Below are positions 51,015 through 60,396 of a stretch of 64,000 nucleotides of DNA, piece by piece. Source of the stretch: Georgfuchsia sp049276455. Its GTDB lineage: Bacteria; Pseudomonadota; Gammaproteobacteria; Burkholderiales; Rhodocyclaceae. Below the pieces are notes generated by a model. That model was given only the letters and a program-made list of their open reading frames with translations, had not been told where the DNA came from and made no database searches. The DNA is taken from the NCBI GenBank assembly GCA_049276455.1, contig JBASWL010000026.1, positions 62,001-126,000 on the forward strand. The letters run 5' to 3'. The translations under genes were made by a program, and so were the position numbers. Within the stretch, counting starts at the first letter, position 1. Every line of letters begins with the position of its first letter.

Positions 51015-51581
51015 TTGAAACGGCCGAAGTCGAAACTGCGGCCGCCGCCGGGAGATGATGAACTGGCGCTGTTCCGCACAGCAGTAGCTGATGTCGTTCC
51101 CATCGAAAACACGCGGGTAAATCATGAACCCGATCCACCACCAGCGATTCCGCGCCAGCGGGAACTCGACGAAGCTGCGGCCTTGCTCGAATCGTTGCAT
51201 GGCGCCCCCCTGATCGACCTGTATCTCGAAGGCGGTGACGAAGCGGCCTGGTCGCGTACAGGTGTTCCGCACAACGTATTGCGTGACTTGCGCCGAGGTC
51301 GCTGGGCCATCAGCGCCTATCTCGACTTGCATGGCCATACCCGCGACGAAGCGCGGATGGCCTTCAATCAGTTCATCGCCGAATGTCAGAGCCTGGGCAA
51401 ACGCTGCGTGCGCATCGTGCACGGCAAGGGACTCGGTTCTCCGGGACGGGAGCCAGTCTTAAAAAGACTGGTATTGGGCTGGCTGACGCAAAAAGCGGAA
51501 GTACTTGCTTTCTGTCAGGCACGCACCGCTGATGGCGGTGCGGGTGCTGTCATGGTGTTGCTTCGAGCCGCGAAGAAATAA
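51015..51581 (+). CDS. Smr-domain protein
   Basis: 188 residues from TTG 51015 (GAGGCGGGA just upstream). The Smr domain at the C-terminal half has Y-L-D-L-H-G-H-T-R-D-E-A and R-I-V-H-G-K-G-L-G, the D-x-H and H-G-K-G motifs of Smr nucleases that act on DNA junctions or stalled-ribosome mRNA. An ATG at 50970 would overlap trxB by 35 bases. It lies 10 bases after trxB. Confidence 0.9.
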   Translation: MKRPKSKLRPPPGDDELALFRTAVADVVPIENTRVNHEPDPPPAIPRQRELDEAAALLESLHGAPLIDLYLEGGDEAAWSRTGVPHNVLRDLRRGRWAISAYLDLHGHTRDEARMAFNQFIAECQSLGKRCVRIVHGKGLGSPGREPVLKRLVLGWLTQKAEVLAFCQARTADGGAGAVMVLLRAAKK

Positions 51582-51661
51582 TCCGAGCAAAGCGGGCAGA
51601 TTCATCACCACTCTTTCACGGAAAAGGGTGGGGGATAGCACTCTTTATCAGCAGCCCAACC

Positions 51662-51690
51662 GCCGTTTGTTCGCTATGCGATCAAACGGC
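51662..51690 (-). terminator. hairpin at the end of glnK
   Basis: GCCGTTTG and CAAACGGC form an eight-base stem with a 13-base loop overlapping the glnK stop codon. There is no clear U-run, so it may slow rather than end transcription. Confidence 0.35.
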
Positions 51691-52020
51691 TGCTTCACCC
51701 GTCTCGCCGGTGCGAATGCGCACGACTTGCTCGACCGCCATCACGAAAATCTTGCCGTCGCCTATCTTGCCTGTACGCGCGGCCTTTATGATGGCTTCGA
51801 TCGCCAGTTCGACAGTGTTGTCATCTACGACGATGTCGATTTTAAGCTTGGGCAAAAAGTCGACTACGTATTCGGCACCCCGATACAACTCGGTGTGCCC
51901 CTTCTGGCGGCCGAACCCCTTGACCTCGGTCACGGTCAATCCGGTGATGCCGACTTCAGACAGCGCTTCACGCACTTCGTCGAGTTTGAAAGGCTTGATG
52001 ATGGCTTCGATTTTTTTCAT
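51682..52020 (-). CDS. glnK: nitrogen regulatory protein P-II
   Basis: 112 residues, exact P-II length. MKKIEAIIKPFKLDEVREAL, the T-loop around T-E-L-Y-R-G-A-E-Y with the uridylylation tyrosine, and DGKIFVMAVEQVVRIRTGE near the end. It signals nitrogen status to GlnD/GlnE, AmtB, and in diazotrophs to NifA and DraT/DraG. It follows nadE by 27 bases, a betaproteobacterial arrangement; GlnB cannot be excluded. Confidence 0.96.
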   Translation of the reverse strand: MKKIEAIIKPFKLDEVREALSEVGITGLTVTEVKGFGRQKGHTELYRGAEYVVDFLPKLKIDIVVDDNTVELAIEAIIKAARTGKIGDGKIFVMAVEQVVRIRTGETGEAAV

Positions 52021-52047
52021 ATTGAAGTTTCCCCTGTAACCTGATTA

Positions 52048-53661
52048 TCAGTATTCGTCCTGATAACGGGATGTTATCGGATAACGCCAATCCTTGCCGA
52101 AACCACGTCGCGTAATGCGGATGCCGGGCGGTGCCTGGCGGCGCTTGTATTCGTTGCGCTTCAACATGCCGACAACGCGGCGCACATCATCGGTCTGGTA
52201 GCCCATGGCGATGATCTCGCGCGGAGACAAATCGTCTTCCATATAGGCCTGGATGATGCCGTCGAGGGTTTCGTAGGGCGGCAGTGAATCCTGGTCGGTC
52301 TGGCCAGGCTTGAGTTCTGCGGAGGGTGCGCGCGTAATGATGTTGCGCGGGATTGCGTATGACAACGAGTTGCGGTAGTTCGACAGACGATAGACAAAGG
52401 TCTTGAACACATCCTTGATCACGGCGAAGCCGCCTGCCATGTCGCCGTATAGCGTGGCATAACCGACTGCCATTTCGCTCTTGTTGCCAGTTGTCAGCAC
52501 AATGGCGCCGGTCTTGTTGGATAGCGCCATTAGCAGCATACCGCGTATGCGCGCCTGCAGATTCTCTTCGGTGGTGTCGGCCGACATGCCCTTGAATTGT
52601 GGCGCGAGCATGTCGGAAAAGACCTCCATCGCTGCTGAGATGGGTATCTCGTCATACCGTACGCCGAGCAGTATTGCCATTTCACGCGAGTCGTCGAGGC
52701 TCATCTGTGCCGTGTAGGGCGATGGCATCATCACCGCGCGCACGTTTTCCGCCCCCAGTGCATCAACCGCAATGCACAGCGTAAGCGCAGAGTCGATCCC
52801 TCCCGAAAGGCCGATGATGGCGCCAGGAAAGCCGTTTTTCCCGAGGTAGTCACGGACGCCGAGTTTGAGCGCGGCATAGACCTGCGCTTCCTTCAGGCCC
52901 AATGGCACCTGAATGCCAGAATCGACGGCGCCACTACGATAGTGAATAATTTCGACGGATTCCTCGAAAGCCGCCAATTGATGCGTGAGTTCGCCGTTTG
53001 CGTTGAGCACAAACGAAGCGCCGTCGAAGACGAGTTCATCCTGTCCGCCTGTCATGTTCACATAAATCGCAGGAATTCCCGCCACCGCAATGCGCTCGCG
53101 CAGCACCTCGTAACGCTCTCCCTGCTTGTCCATATGGAAGGGCGAGGCGTTGAGCACCAGCAATATGTCAGCGCCGGCATCACGTGCAGCCTCGACGGTA
53201 CCGCTCTCCCATACGTCGGCGCAGATGTTGATGCCGCAACGCACGCCATCAATCTCGACCACGCACGGCGTTCCCTCGCTCTCGAAATAGCGTTCTTCGT
53301 CGAAGACTTCGTAATTGGGCAAACGGTGCTTGCGATATGTCTGTTCCACCTTGCCATTGCGCAACAGGGATGCGCTGTTGTAGCGCGCCCCATCTTCGGA
53401 TTGTTCGGGATATCCGACGATGGCAGGGATTGGTAGGGTCTGCGCCAATTGATCCAATTCGCGCTTGCAGGCACGAAAGAAATCCGGGCGCAATAGAAGG
53501 TCCTCGGGGGGATAGCCACACAGGGCAAGCTCCGGCGTCACCAGCAATTGGGCGCCCTGCAACTTTGCGCGCTGGGCTGCGGCAAGAATATGCCTTGCAT
53601 TCGCGGCAAGATCGCCGACGGCGCAATTAATCTGGGCGATAGCAATGTTTAGTGCAGGCAT
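52048..53661 (-). CDS. nadE: glutamine-dependent NAD+ synthetase
   Basis: 537 residues from ATG 53661. The N-terminal nitrilase-type glutaminase has the catalytic cysteine in G-I-N-I-C-A-D-V-W, its lysine in Y-R-K-H-R-L-P-N-Y; the C-terminal synthetase has the P-loop-like GLSGGIDSALTLCIAVDAL. It amidates deamido-NAD using glutamine and ATP. It lies upstream of glnK in one operon. Confidence 0.97.
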   Translation of the reverse strand: MPALNIAIAQINCAVGDLAANARHILAAAQRAKLQGAQLLVTPELALCGYPPEDLLLRPDFFRACKRELDQLAQTLPIPAIVGYPEQSEDGARYNSASLLRNGKVEQTYRKHRLPNYEVFDEERYFESEGTPCVVEIDGVRCGINICADVWESGTVEAARDAGADILLVLNASPFHMDKQGERYEVLRERIAVAGIPAIYVNMTGGQDELVFDGASFVLNANGELTHQLAAFEESVEIIHYRSGAVDSGIQVPLGLKEAQVYAALKLGVRDYLGKNGFPGAIIGLSGGIDSALTLCIAVDALGAENVRAVMMPSPYTAQMSLDDSREMAILLGVRYDEIPISAAMEVFSDMLAPQFKGMSADTTEENLQARIRGMLLMALSNKTGAIVLTTGNKSEMAVGYATLYGDMAGGFAVIKDVFKTFVYRLSNYRNSLSYAIPRNIITRAPSAELKPGQTDQDSLPPYETLDGIIQAYMEDDLSPREIIAMGYQTDDVRRVVGMLKRNEYKRRQAPPGIRITRRGFGKDWRYPITSRYQDEY

Positions 53662-53766
53662 GTTCGGGACTATACCGCAGCAGTGGTGCGATCCTGGCCG
53701 CTTGGAAAAGCCGGTTCTCCCATGCCGACATGTTACGGCCCTCCATCTGGAGAGCCGCATGAATAC

Positions 53767-53843
53767 TGGTGGTGATGGGGGGACTTGAACCCTCGACCTA
53801 CGGATTATGAATCCGTCGCTCTAACCAGCTGAGCTACATCACC
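53767..53843 (-). tRNA. tRNA-Met (CAU), elongator type
   Basis: Minus strand begins GGTGATGTAGCTCAGCTGG and ends GTCACCACCA-like with encoded CCA; anticodon stem-loop CGGATTCATAATCCG gives CAU. 77 bases. The body matches betaproteobacterial elongator tRNA-Met; an isoleucine tRNA with modified CAU is less likely. Confidence 0.93.
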
Positions 53844-53895
53844 AAAAGGGGGCGAATTATCCTTGTCTAGGCTTTACCTTGTCAAGGAATACCCC

Positions 53896-55071
53896 ATGGG
53901 CGACAATCCAGAAATGAAAGTTGATGTTCTGATTGTCGGTGGTGGCTTGGCGGGGCTCTCGCTCGCCGTCGCTCTGCGAAAAACCCGCCTCTCGGTGGCG
54001 TTGCTGGAAGGACGCGCGCCCGTCAGGCCTGCCGGATGGGATTCTCGTATCTACGCGGTAAGCCCGGCCAATGCTACGTTTCTCGCTTCGATCGGGACAT
54101 GGCCGCACATCGACGCTGCCCGCCTGACGGCCGTTGACGCGATGGAAATCCATGGCGATGCAGAGGGGCGCATTGATTTTTCCGCCTACGACGCCGGCGC
54201 TGACGCCCTTGCCTGGATTGTCGAATCGTCTGAAATGCAGGCTGAGCTGTGGGAGAGTGCCAAACGTCAGGCCAATCTCGCTTTGTTGTGCCCGGCCCAG
54301 CCGGAGGCTTTGACCTTCGATGGCGGCACAGCCCGCCTTACCCTCGCAGACGGGAAAAATATCGAAGCGCAACTGGTGGTAGCAGCTGATGGCGCCGAGT
54401 CATGGACGCGTACGGTGGCGGGTATCAAGGTAAATTTCCATTCCTATGACCAGCTTGGCGTGGTGGCCAACTTTCGCTGCGAAAAACCGCATCGCGGCAC
54501 CGCTTTTCAATGGTTCCGCAACGATGGCGTACTGGCCTGGCTACCCCTGCCGGACAACATGATTTCAATGGTGTGGTCAACGCCGGAGATCAACGCCATC
54601 GAATTGCAGGCGCTCAATGAAAATGCGCTTTGCGCTCGCGTCGCAGAGGCTGGCCAACACCGTCTCGGCACTCTTTTGCAACTGACGCCTGCAATCGGGT
54701 TCCCGCTAAGACTGATGCGGGCTCCCTCTTCCATCGCCCCGCGACTGGCTTTGATCGGCGATGCTGCGCATACGATTCATCCGCTCTCGGGACATGGCAT
54801 CAACCTTGGCTTTCAGGATGCGCGAGTACTGGCGGAACTCCTCGCAGGCAAACCCGATTACATCGATAGCGGCGACCACGCATTGCTGCGTCGTTATGAG
54901 CGTACTCGCAAGGAAGAGGTCATCGCCTTGCAAACCGCGACGCACGGCTTGCACAAATTGTTCAGTCCGACCTGGCGCCCGCTTTCAGCATTACGCAATG
55001 CCGGATTGAACGCGACAAATGCTTTGCCCATGATAAAAAATGTTCTGGTACGTTACGCCATTGCGTCCTGA
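53896..55071 (+). CDS. UbiH/UbiF/Coq6-family FAD monooxygenase
   Basis: 391 residues from ATG 53896 (AAGGA upstream). FAD motif VLIVGGGLAGLSLAVALRK, a DG motif in V-V-A-A-D-G-A-E-S and LALIGDAAHTIHPLSGHGINLGFQDA (second FAD-binding GD block). The family hydroxylates the ubiquinone ring; which carbon (UbiH, UbiF, UbiI, UbiM type) cannot be fixed by eye. It is followed by dsbC. Confidence 0.93.
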   Translation: MGDNPEMKVDVLIVGGGLAGLSLAVALRKTRLSVALLEGRAPVRPAGWDSRIYAVSPANATFLASIGTWPHIDAARLTAVDAMEIHGDAEGRIDFSAYDAGADALAWIVESSEMQAELWESAKRQANLALLCPAQPEALTFDGGTARLTLADGKNIEAQLVVAADGAESWTRTVAGIKVNFHSYDQLGVVANFRCEKPHRGTAFQWFRNDGVLAWLPLPDNMISMVWSTPEINAIELQALNENALCARVAEAGQHRLGTLLQLTPAIGFPLRLMRAPSSIAPRLALIGDAAHTIHPLSGHGINLGFQDARVLAELLAGKPDYIDSGDHALLRRYERTRKEEVIALQTATHGLHKLFSPTWRPLSALRNAGLNATNALPMIKNVLVRYAIAS

Positions 55072-55098
55072 TTTACCCTATCCATTCTCGGAGTCTCC

Positions 55099-55797
55099 AT
55101 GAAATCCAAAATATTTTCCCTGCTGTTCGCCGCCCTCGCCCTTCCGACATTTGCGCAGGCCGGTGACGACGCTATCCGTGCGCTGTTCGAAGGCAAGCTC
55201 CACAGCAAGATCGAGCAGATTAACAAGACGCCGGTCGCCGGGCTGTATGAAGTTGTCGTTGATGGCAAGTACTTGTACGTGGATGAGAAGGCCAACTATT
55301 TCATTACCGGCAATCTGATTGATGCAAAGACGATGAAGAACTTGACCAGCGAGCGAAAATTTTCCCGTGTCACCTACGATTCCGCTGTGAAACTGGTAAG
55401 TGGCAACGGCAAGAATGTCATTGTGACCTTTGAAGACCCAAACTGCGGTTATTGTAAAAAACTCGCGCATGAACTCAAGCAGGTCAATGACGTCACCATC
55501 TATACCTTTATGATTCCGATCCTTAATGAGGATTCGGCGAACAAATCGAAGGCCATCTGGTGCGCCGCTGACCGCGCCAAGAGTTGGAGAGACTGGATGA
55601 CCAAAGGCGTAATTCCGGTGGCGTCCGCCGACGATAAATGCGATGCCGGCCCGGTGCTGGACAAGAACCTGAAGTTGAGCCAGAGCCTTGGTATACCCGG
55701 CACGCCGTTCATGTATTTCCCTGCCAGCAATCAGCAGGTGCCCGGCTTTATTCCTGCCGCCGAAATCGAAAAGGCGATGACCAATAAAGGCGGCTGA
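55099..55797 (+). CDS. dsbC: thiol:disulfide interchange protein DsbC
   Basis: 232 residues. Signal peptide (KIFSLLFAALALPTFAQA), an N-terminal dimerisation domain (about 22-80) and a thioredoxin-like domain with the active site C-G-Y-C in F-E-D-P-N-C-G-Y-C-K-K; cis-proline in G-T-P-F. It is a periplasmic disulfide isomerase. It lies 27 bases after the ubiH-like gene. Confidence 0.95.
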   Translation: MKSKIFSLLFAALALPTFAQAGDDAIRALFEGKLHSKIEQINKTPVAGLYEVVVDGKYLYVDEKANYFITGNLIDAKTMKNLTSERKFSRVTYDSAVKLVSGNGKNVIVTFEDPNCGYCKKLAHELKQVNDVTIYTFMIPILNEDSANKSKAIWCAADRAKSWRDWMTKGVIPVASADDKCDAGPVLDKNLKLSQSLGIPGTPFMYFPASNQQVPGFIPAAEIEKAMTNKGG

Positions 55798-55835
55798 GTC
55801 GACATATCCAGGGAAACACTGATTAAGTACGATTC

Positions 55836-55948
55836 CGTCATTGCGAGCAGTCTTCAGCCGCGAGCGCAGCGTGGCGGGAAGCAATCCATGGTGCATGCAA
55901 AATCAAGCGCTTGTGGATCGCCACGTCCCTGCGGGACTCGCGATGACG
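55836..55948. repeat. palindromic dispersed repeat
   Basis: It starts CGTCATTGCGAG and ends CTCGCGATGACG, with GAAGCAATCC and GGATCGCCACG inside, so the arms are nearly complementary over about 110 bases. Elements with these ends are widely dispersed in betaproteobacterial genomes. It is intergenic between dsbC and tex. Confidence 0.75.
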
Positions 55949-56016
55949 AACTTATTCAGCGCTCCCCTAGTTAGTGTAGGGTTGCAAGTAAATAGAAACT
56001 TATAAGTTCCGGGTTT

Positions 56017-56052
56017 GTCGTCCCCGCGCAAGCGGGAATGACGGGGTTTTTT
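56017..56052. repeat. dRS3-like inverted repeat with T-tract, possible dsbC terminator
   Basis: GTCGTCCCCGC, GCAA and GCGGGAATGAC form a stem followed by GGGGTTTTTT. It resembles Neisseria dRS3-type CCCGC...GCGGG repeats and may serve as a terminator. A perfect palindrome AACTTATAAGTT lies just upstream at 55997-56008. No gene is seen in 55798-56133. Confidence 0.6.
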
Positions 56053-56133
56053 ATTGAGTGTTCCGTCGAGATTGCAACACAGCACTAGCGCAAGCCGTTA
56101 GAGTTCGCGCCCTTCGCCGTTCTGGTTTTACCC

Positions 56134-58443
56134 ATGCTCCCTACTATCGAATACCGCATCGCTACCGAACTTGGCGTCCGCCCCCAGCAAGTGGCCGCCA
56201 CCATACAACTGCTCGATGAAGGCGCCACGGTTCCCTTCATCGCCCGCTACCGCAAGGAAATTACCGGCGAACTCGATGACATCCAGTTGCGCCAGCTGGA
56301 TGAGCGCCTGACCTATCTGCGCGAACTTGAAGAGCGTCGCGCCAGCATCCTCTTTTCCATTGATGAGCAGGGCAAGCTGACGCCCGAGCTGAAAACAGAA
56401 ATCGAGAATGCCGAAACCAAGCAGCGCCTCGAAGATCTCTACCTGCCCTACAAGCCAAAACGCCGCACCAAGGCACAGATCGCGCGCGAGGCCGGTCTGG
56501 AGCCGCTGGCTTGCGCACTGTTCGACAACCCGACGCTGGTGCCGGAAGAAGAGGCTGCCAAGTACGTGCGCCCCGAGAAGGAGCCGCCCGAACAGCATGT
56601 GCCCGATGTGAAGGCCGCGCTTGACGGTGCGCGCCAGATTTTGATGGAACGCTTTTCCGAGGATGCCGCACTGCTTGACAGACTGCGGCGCACCCTGCTC
56701 GACCATGCACTGGTCAGTTCCAGAGTGATCGAAGGCAAGGAGACTGAAGGTGCCAAATTCCGCGACTGGTTCGACTTCCGCGAGGCCATCAAGGACATGC
56801 CCTCACACCGCGCCCTGGCAATGTTTCGCGGCCGCAATGAAGATGTGTTGCGTCTCACGCTGAAGACCGCACCGGAACTTGAAGATCCGCCCAGTTCCTC
56901 GCCCTGCGAGGCCATGGTCGCCGGTCATTTCGGCATCGCCGACAAGGGTCGCGCCGCCGACAAGTGGCTGCTCGACTCGGCGCGTTGGGCCTGGATGGTC
57001 AAACTATCGCTGCACCTTGAACTGGAATTGATGAGCCAGTTGCGCGAGCGCGCCGAGGAAGAAGCAATCCGCGTTTTTGCCCGCAATCTGCACGACCTAC
57101 TGCTAGCTGCACCGGCGGGTCCTCGCGTCACCATCGGCCTCGACCCGGGCCTGCGCACCGGCGTCAAGGTTGCCGTCGTCGACCAGACCGGCAAGCTGGT
57201 GGACACCGGGGTGATCTACCCCCACGAACCCCGTCGCGACTGGGAAGTATCCCTGACAGCGATCCGCCTCCTGGCGCAGAAGCACGGTGCCCAGCTGGTC
57301 GCCATCGGCAACGGCACGGCCAGCCGCGAGACGGACAAGCTCGCCGGCGAGCTGATGAAACGCCACCCGGAACTCAAGCTTGCCAAGGTCGTGGTGTCGG
57401 AAGCCGGGGCTTCGATTTACTCGGCCTCTGAGCTGGCGTCGAAGGAATTCCCGGATATCGACGTCACCCTGCGCGGCGCCGTCTCCATCGCCCGTCGCCT
57501 GCAAGACCCGCTGGCAGAACTGGTCAAGATTGATCCCAAGAGCATCGGTGTCGGCCAGTACCAGCACGATGTGAACCAGAGCAAGTTGGCCAAGTCGCTC
57601 GACGCGGTGGTCGAGGATTGCGTAAACTCCGTCGGCGTTGATGTGAACACTGCATCGGTGCCGCTGCTGACGCGCATCTCCGGCCTCAACACCACGCTTG
57701 CCGCCAACATCGTGAACTATCGTGACCAGCACGGCGCTTTCAAGAGCCGCAAGGCTTTGCAACTGGTGCCGCGTCTTGGCGACAAGACCTTCGAGCAGGC
57801 GGCGGGCTTCCTGCGCGTCAATGATGGTGACAACCCGCTTGACGCTTCTGCCGTACACCCCGAGTCTTATCCGCTGGTCGAGCGCATCATCAAGGACATC
57901 AAGAAGGGCATCCGGGAAGTCATCGGCGACAGCAAGTCCGTGCGTGCACTCAACCCGACTCAATATATCGACGAGAAATTCGGTCTGCTCACCGTACAGG
58001 ATGTTCTCAAGGAACTCGAAAAACCGGGCCGCGATCCACGCCCGGAGTTCAAGGCTGCCATCTTCCGCGAAGGCGTCGAAGACCTCAAGGATCTGGAACC
58101 CGGCATGTTCCTCGAAGGTGTTGTTACCAACGTTACCAACTTCGGTGCCTTTATCGATATCGGCGTACACCAGGACGGCCTCGTCCATGTCTCTGCGCTC
58201 GCTGACAAATTCGTGAAAGATCCGCACAGCGTTGTCAAGGCCGGTGACGTGGTGAAAGTGAAGGTGCTTGAAGTCGACATCGCGCGCAAGCGCGTCGCGC
58301 TGACCATGCGCCTGACCGACGAGGTCACAGCCAGAAAGGATGCTCCAGCACAGCATCGCGGCGGCAAACCCCCGCTGCCGAAACGGGAAGTCGCGCCACA
58401 AAACGGCGCTATGGCGGCAGCATTCGCGAAACTGAAGCGGTAG
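56134..58443 (+). CDS. tex: RNA-binding transcription accessory protein Tex
   Basis: 769 residues. Tex N-terminal helical region (EYRIATELGVRPQQV), YqgF-like nuclease fold (GLDPGLRTGVKVAVVD), helix-hairpin-helix tandem (SVGVDVNTASVPLLTRISGL) and a C-terminal S1 domain (LEPGMFLEGVVTNVTNFGAF). It helps transcription-repair and was first known from toxin expression in Bordetella. Confidence 0.97.
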   Translation: MLPTIEYRIATELGVRPQQVAATIQLLDEGATVPFIARYRKEITGELDDIQLRQLDERLTYLRELEERRASILFSIDEQGKLTPELKTEIENAETKQRLEDLYLPYKPKRRTKAQIAREAGLEPLACALFDNPTLVPEEEAAKYVRPEKEPPEQHVPDVKAALDGARQILMERFSEDAALLDRLRRTLLDHALVSSRVIEGKETEGAKFRDWFDFREAIKDMPSHRALAMFRGRNEDVLRLTLKTAPELEDPPSSSPCEAMVAGHFGIADKGRAADKWLLDSARWAWMVKLSLHLELELMSQLRERAEEEAIRVFARNLHDLLLAAPAGPRVTIGLDPGLRTGVKVAVVDQTGKLVDTGVIYPHEPRRDWEVSLTAIRLLAQKHGAQLVAIGNGTASRETDKLAGELMKRHPELKLAKVVVSEAGASIYSASELASKEFPDIDVTLRGAVSIARRLQDPLAELVKIDPKSIGVGQYQHDVNQSKLAKSLDAVVEDCVNSVGVDVNTASVPLLTRISGLNTTLAANIVNYRDQHGAFKSRKALQLVPRLGDKTFEQAAGFLRVNDGDNPLDASAVHPESYPLVERIIKDIKKGIREVIGDSKSVRALNPTQYIDEKFGLLTVQDVLKELEKPGRDPRPEFKAAIFREGVEDLKDLEPGMFLEGVVTNVTNFGAFIDIGVHQDGLVHVSALADKFVKDPHSVVKAGDVVKVKVLEVDIARKRVALTMRLTDEVTARKDAPAQHRGGKPPLPKREVAPQNGAMAAAFAKLKR

Positions 58444-58525
58444 CGCATGCCGGCATATGCAACATCCGGAATGCCATCGGATGTTATCGTTGCATCATTG
58501 AGCGAATAGAGAACAAGGGGGCAAC

Positions 58526-58963
58526 ATGGGACTTCTGGTCAACATCATCACCGCATACGAAGACGAGATTGAGGCCATCGGCGCAGCAGAATATCCGGCA
58601 GAACAATGGGGCGGTATTGAAGCGAGGGAGATTGACACCGAGAAACTCGCTACCCTGCATTGCCTGCTGACTGATGACGACTTCGAGCAGGCGCAAAGCG
58701 CTTATGAACCTGTCTTTGTGGCGGAGGACGAAGGAGTGGTGGTGGTGCAGATTCCCGACCAGATAGTCAATAAGCTGGCACTGCTTGAAGAAGAAGCCAT
58801 CGAGCTGGTGGGTAATGAACTTGCTGCCACCGAAGCATTCGAGATTCAGGGTTGGGCAGTAGAAGAAGTGCAAGCCCTTGTGGTCGAACTCGGCGAACTG
58901 GCTCGCCTCGCCGAGTCGCAAGGCCAAACCATGTTCGTCTGGATGCATCCGCTACGCACCTGA
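58526..58963 (+). CDS. hypothetical acidic protein
   Basis: 145 residues, very acidic (many E and D in each stretch), mixed helix/strand pattern, no signal or membrane segment. Possible start cue GGGGGCAAC before the ATG. It lies between tex and a thioredoxin-family gene. No family recognised, though the size and composition suggest a real soluble protein. Confidence 0.7.
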   Translation: MGLLVNIITAYEDEIEAIGAAEYPAEQWGGIEAREIDTEKLATLHCLLTDDDFEQAQSAYEPVFVAEDEGVVVVQIPDQIVNKLALLEEEAIELVGNELAATEAFEIQGWAVEEVQALVVELGELARLAESQGQTMFVWMHPLRT

Positions 58964-59000
58964 CCAGATCAAAGTATCAGGGAGTCCAAGCGGCAAATTG

Positions 59001-59546
59001 CTAGCGCCATTTGATCGAGCAACCCATGCTCGCGAACTGTTCCCGAGGCCCATTGCCGGTTTGGGCAATCTGGCGCATGGCCTCCAGAAGTTCTGGCTTG
59101 CGCTTGGCCGGATCTCCCATGCGGGCGTCGTCGAGCCGGCCGCGGTACTGAAGCTCTCCATGCTGGTTGAGGCCGAAAAAGTCAGGGGTACATACCGCGC
59201 CGAAGGCGCGCCCGACCGACTGATCTTCGTCGATCAGATACGGGAAGGCAAACTCATGCTGCGCTGCAAAGCGCTTCATGTTGGCAGGTGAATCGGCCGA
59301 CACCTTGCGATAATCATTGGACATGACCGCGACCACATTGATGCCTTCGCTTATCAGCGTACGCGTATCGGCCGATAGCCGTTCTGCGATGGCCTGCACA
59401 TAGGGGCAGTGGTTGCAGATGAACATGACCAGCATGCCCTTGTCGCCAAGGTGCTGCGACATGGTGAAAGGCGTGCCGTCAGGGTCTTTCAAGGTGAAGT
59501 CAGGGGCCTTCCAGCCGAAATCGCAGATCGGGGTATCGAGCAGCAT
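59001..59546 (-). CDS. thioredoxin-family (peroxiredoxin/AhpC-TSA-like) protein
   Basis: 181 residues from ATG 59546 (AAGGAG upstream). W-K-A-P-D-F-T-L-K-D-P-D-G-T-P-F opens an AhpC/TSA-like fold with C-N-H-C-P-Y-V as the likely redox pair (C-x-x-C). Proteins of this type reduce thiols or peroxides; the substrate is unknown. It stands alone, convergent with the acidic hypothetical gene. Confidence 0.87.
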   Translation of the reverse strand: MLLDTPICDFGWKAPDFTLKDPDGTPFTMSQHLGDKGMLVMFICNHCPYVQAIAERLSADTRTLISEGINVVAVMSNDYRKVSADSPANMKRFAAQHEFAFPYLIDEDQSVGRAFGAVCTPDFFGLNQHGELQYRGRLDDARMGDPAKRKPELLEAMRQIAQTGNGPREQFASMGCSIKWR

Positions 59547-59805
59547 GTTGTCTCTCCTTGGTACAGGCAAGTGTCACGGAAACCGGCATTAACCAATCGC
59601 ATGAATTTTGCCAGCGGCAGGTATTGACAGGCAACCTGAATATTTTCTCCGGGCAGTATCGGCCACTTGGGTTACCTGCCGATTCGCATAGTGACACGAT
59701 GGCAGTAACTCGAATCCAGGAACAAGATACATGATGCAAGATTTCTGGAAGGCAAGTTCATAAGCGTGAATCAAGGCCTTGTCACCCCGCACCAAATGCG
59801 CGCCG

Positions 59806-60318
59806 CTAATAGCGCGCGAGGACTGAATAAGTGCGGCCTGCATCGAACTTCGATTCGACGAGAACATAACTGTCGACATCCCAATCGATAAGTACTTGCT
59901 GTTCCGGCAGCAGCGCTTCGCTCGCACGTCGTGCCAGTGTGACATGGGGATGAAATTCTCGCGCATCGACCGGCAGATCAAGATGCTGCAAGGCATGACC
60001 AAGCGCGATTTGCAGTTGCCCAATGCCAGCGGGGATCACGCGGGGGCGCATAACGGCAATGCCATGCGGCCAGAGTTCGGAATAATCGAGTTGCAGACGG
60101 AATGGTTCAATGTTGACGCGAAGCTGCTGCTGAAGTTCCGGTAGCCGATTGCGCTCGACGTCCCCGATGAAATGCAGCGTCAGATGCAGTTTCTCAGGCC
60201 GCACCCGCACTGTCTTGCGGGGCCAGCGCCACATGTTCTGATATTGCGTTATCGCCGCGCGCACTTCCGGCCCCGGCCATAAGGCGAGAAACAGGCGTGC
60301 CTCGTCACCGGGCATCAT
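59806..60318 (-). CDS. thpR: RNA 2',3'-cyclic phosphodiesterase ThpR
   Basis: 170 residues with the two 2H-phosphoesterase motifs, H-L-T-L-H-F and H-P-H-V-T-L-A-R. It opens 2',3'-cyclic ends in RNA. Start at ATG 60318 or the next codon ATG. The 78 bases to dtd on the same strand suggest an operon is possible. Confidence 0.93.
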   Translation of the reverse strand: MMPGDEARLFLALWPGPEVRAAITQYQNMWRWPRKTVRVRPEKLHLTLHFIGDVERNRLPELQQQLRVNIEPFRLQLDYSELWPHGIAVMRPRVIPAGIGQLQIALGHALQHLDLPVDAREFHPHVTLARRASEALLPEQQVLIDWDVDSYVLVESKFDAGRTYSVLARY

Positions 60319-60396
60319 GGGCAGGGATTCTCCCTTACGATAACATTCCTCTTCAAGCGTAGCCCTTCACAACGACTTTGCCGGCGAGACAACGAT

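Noticed and set aside
57103..58401. 432-codon frame antisense to tex
   Set aside because: Mirror frame; tex is complete.
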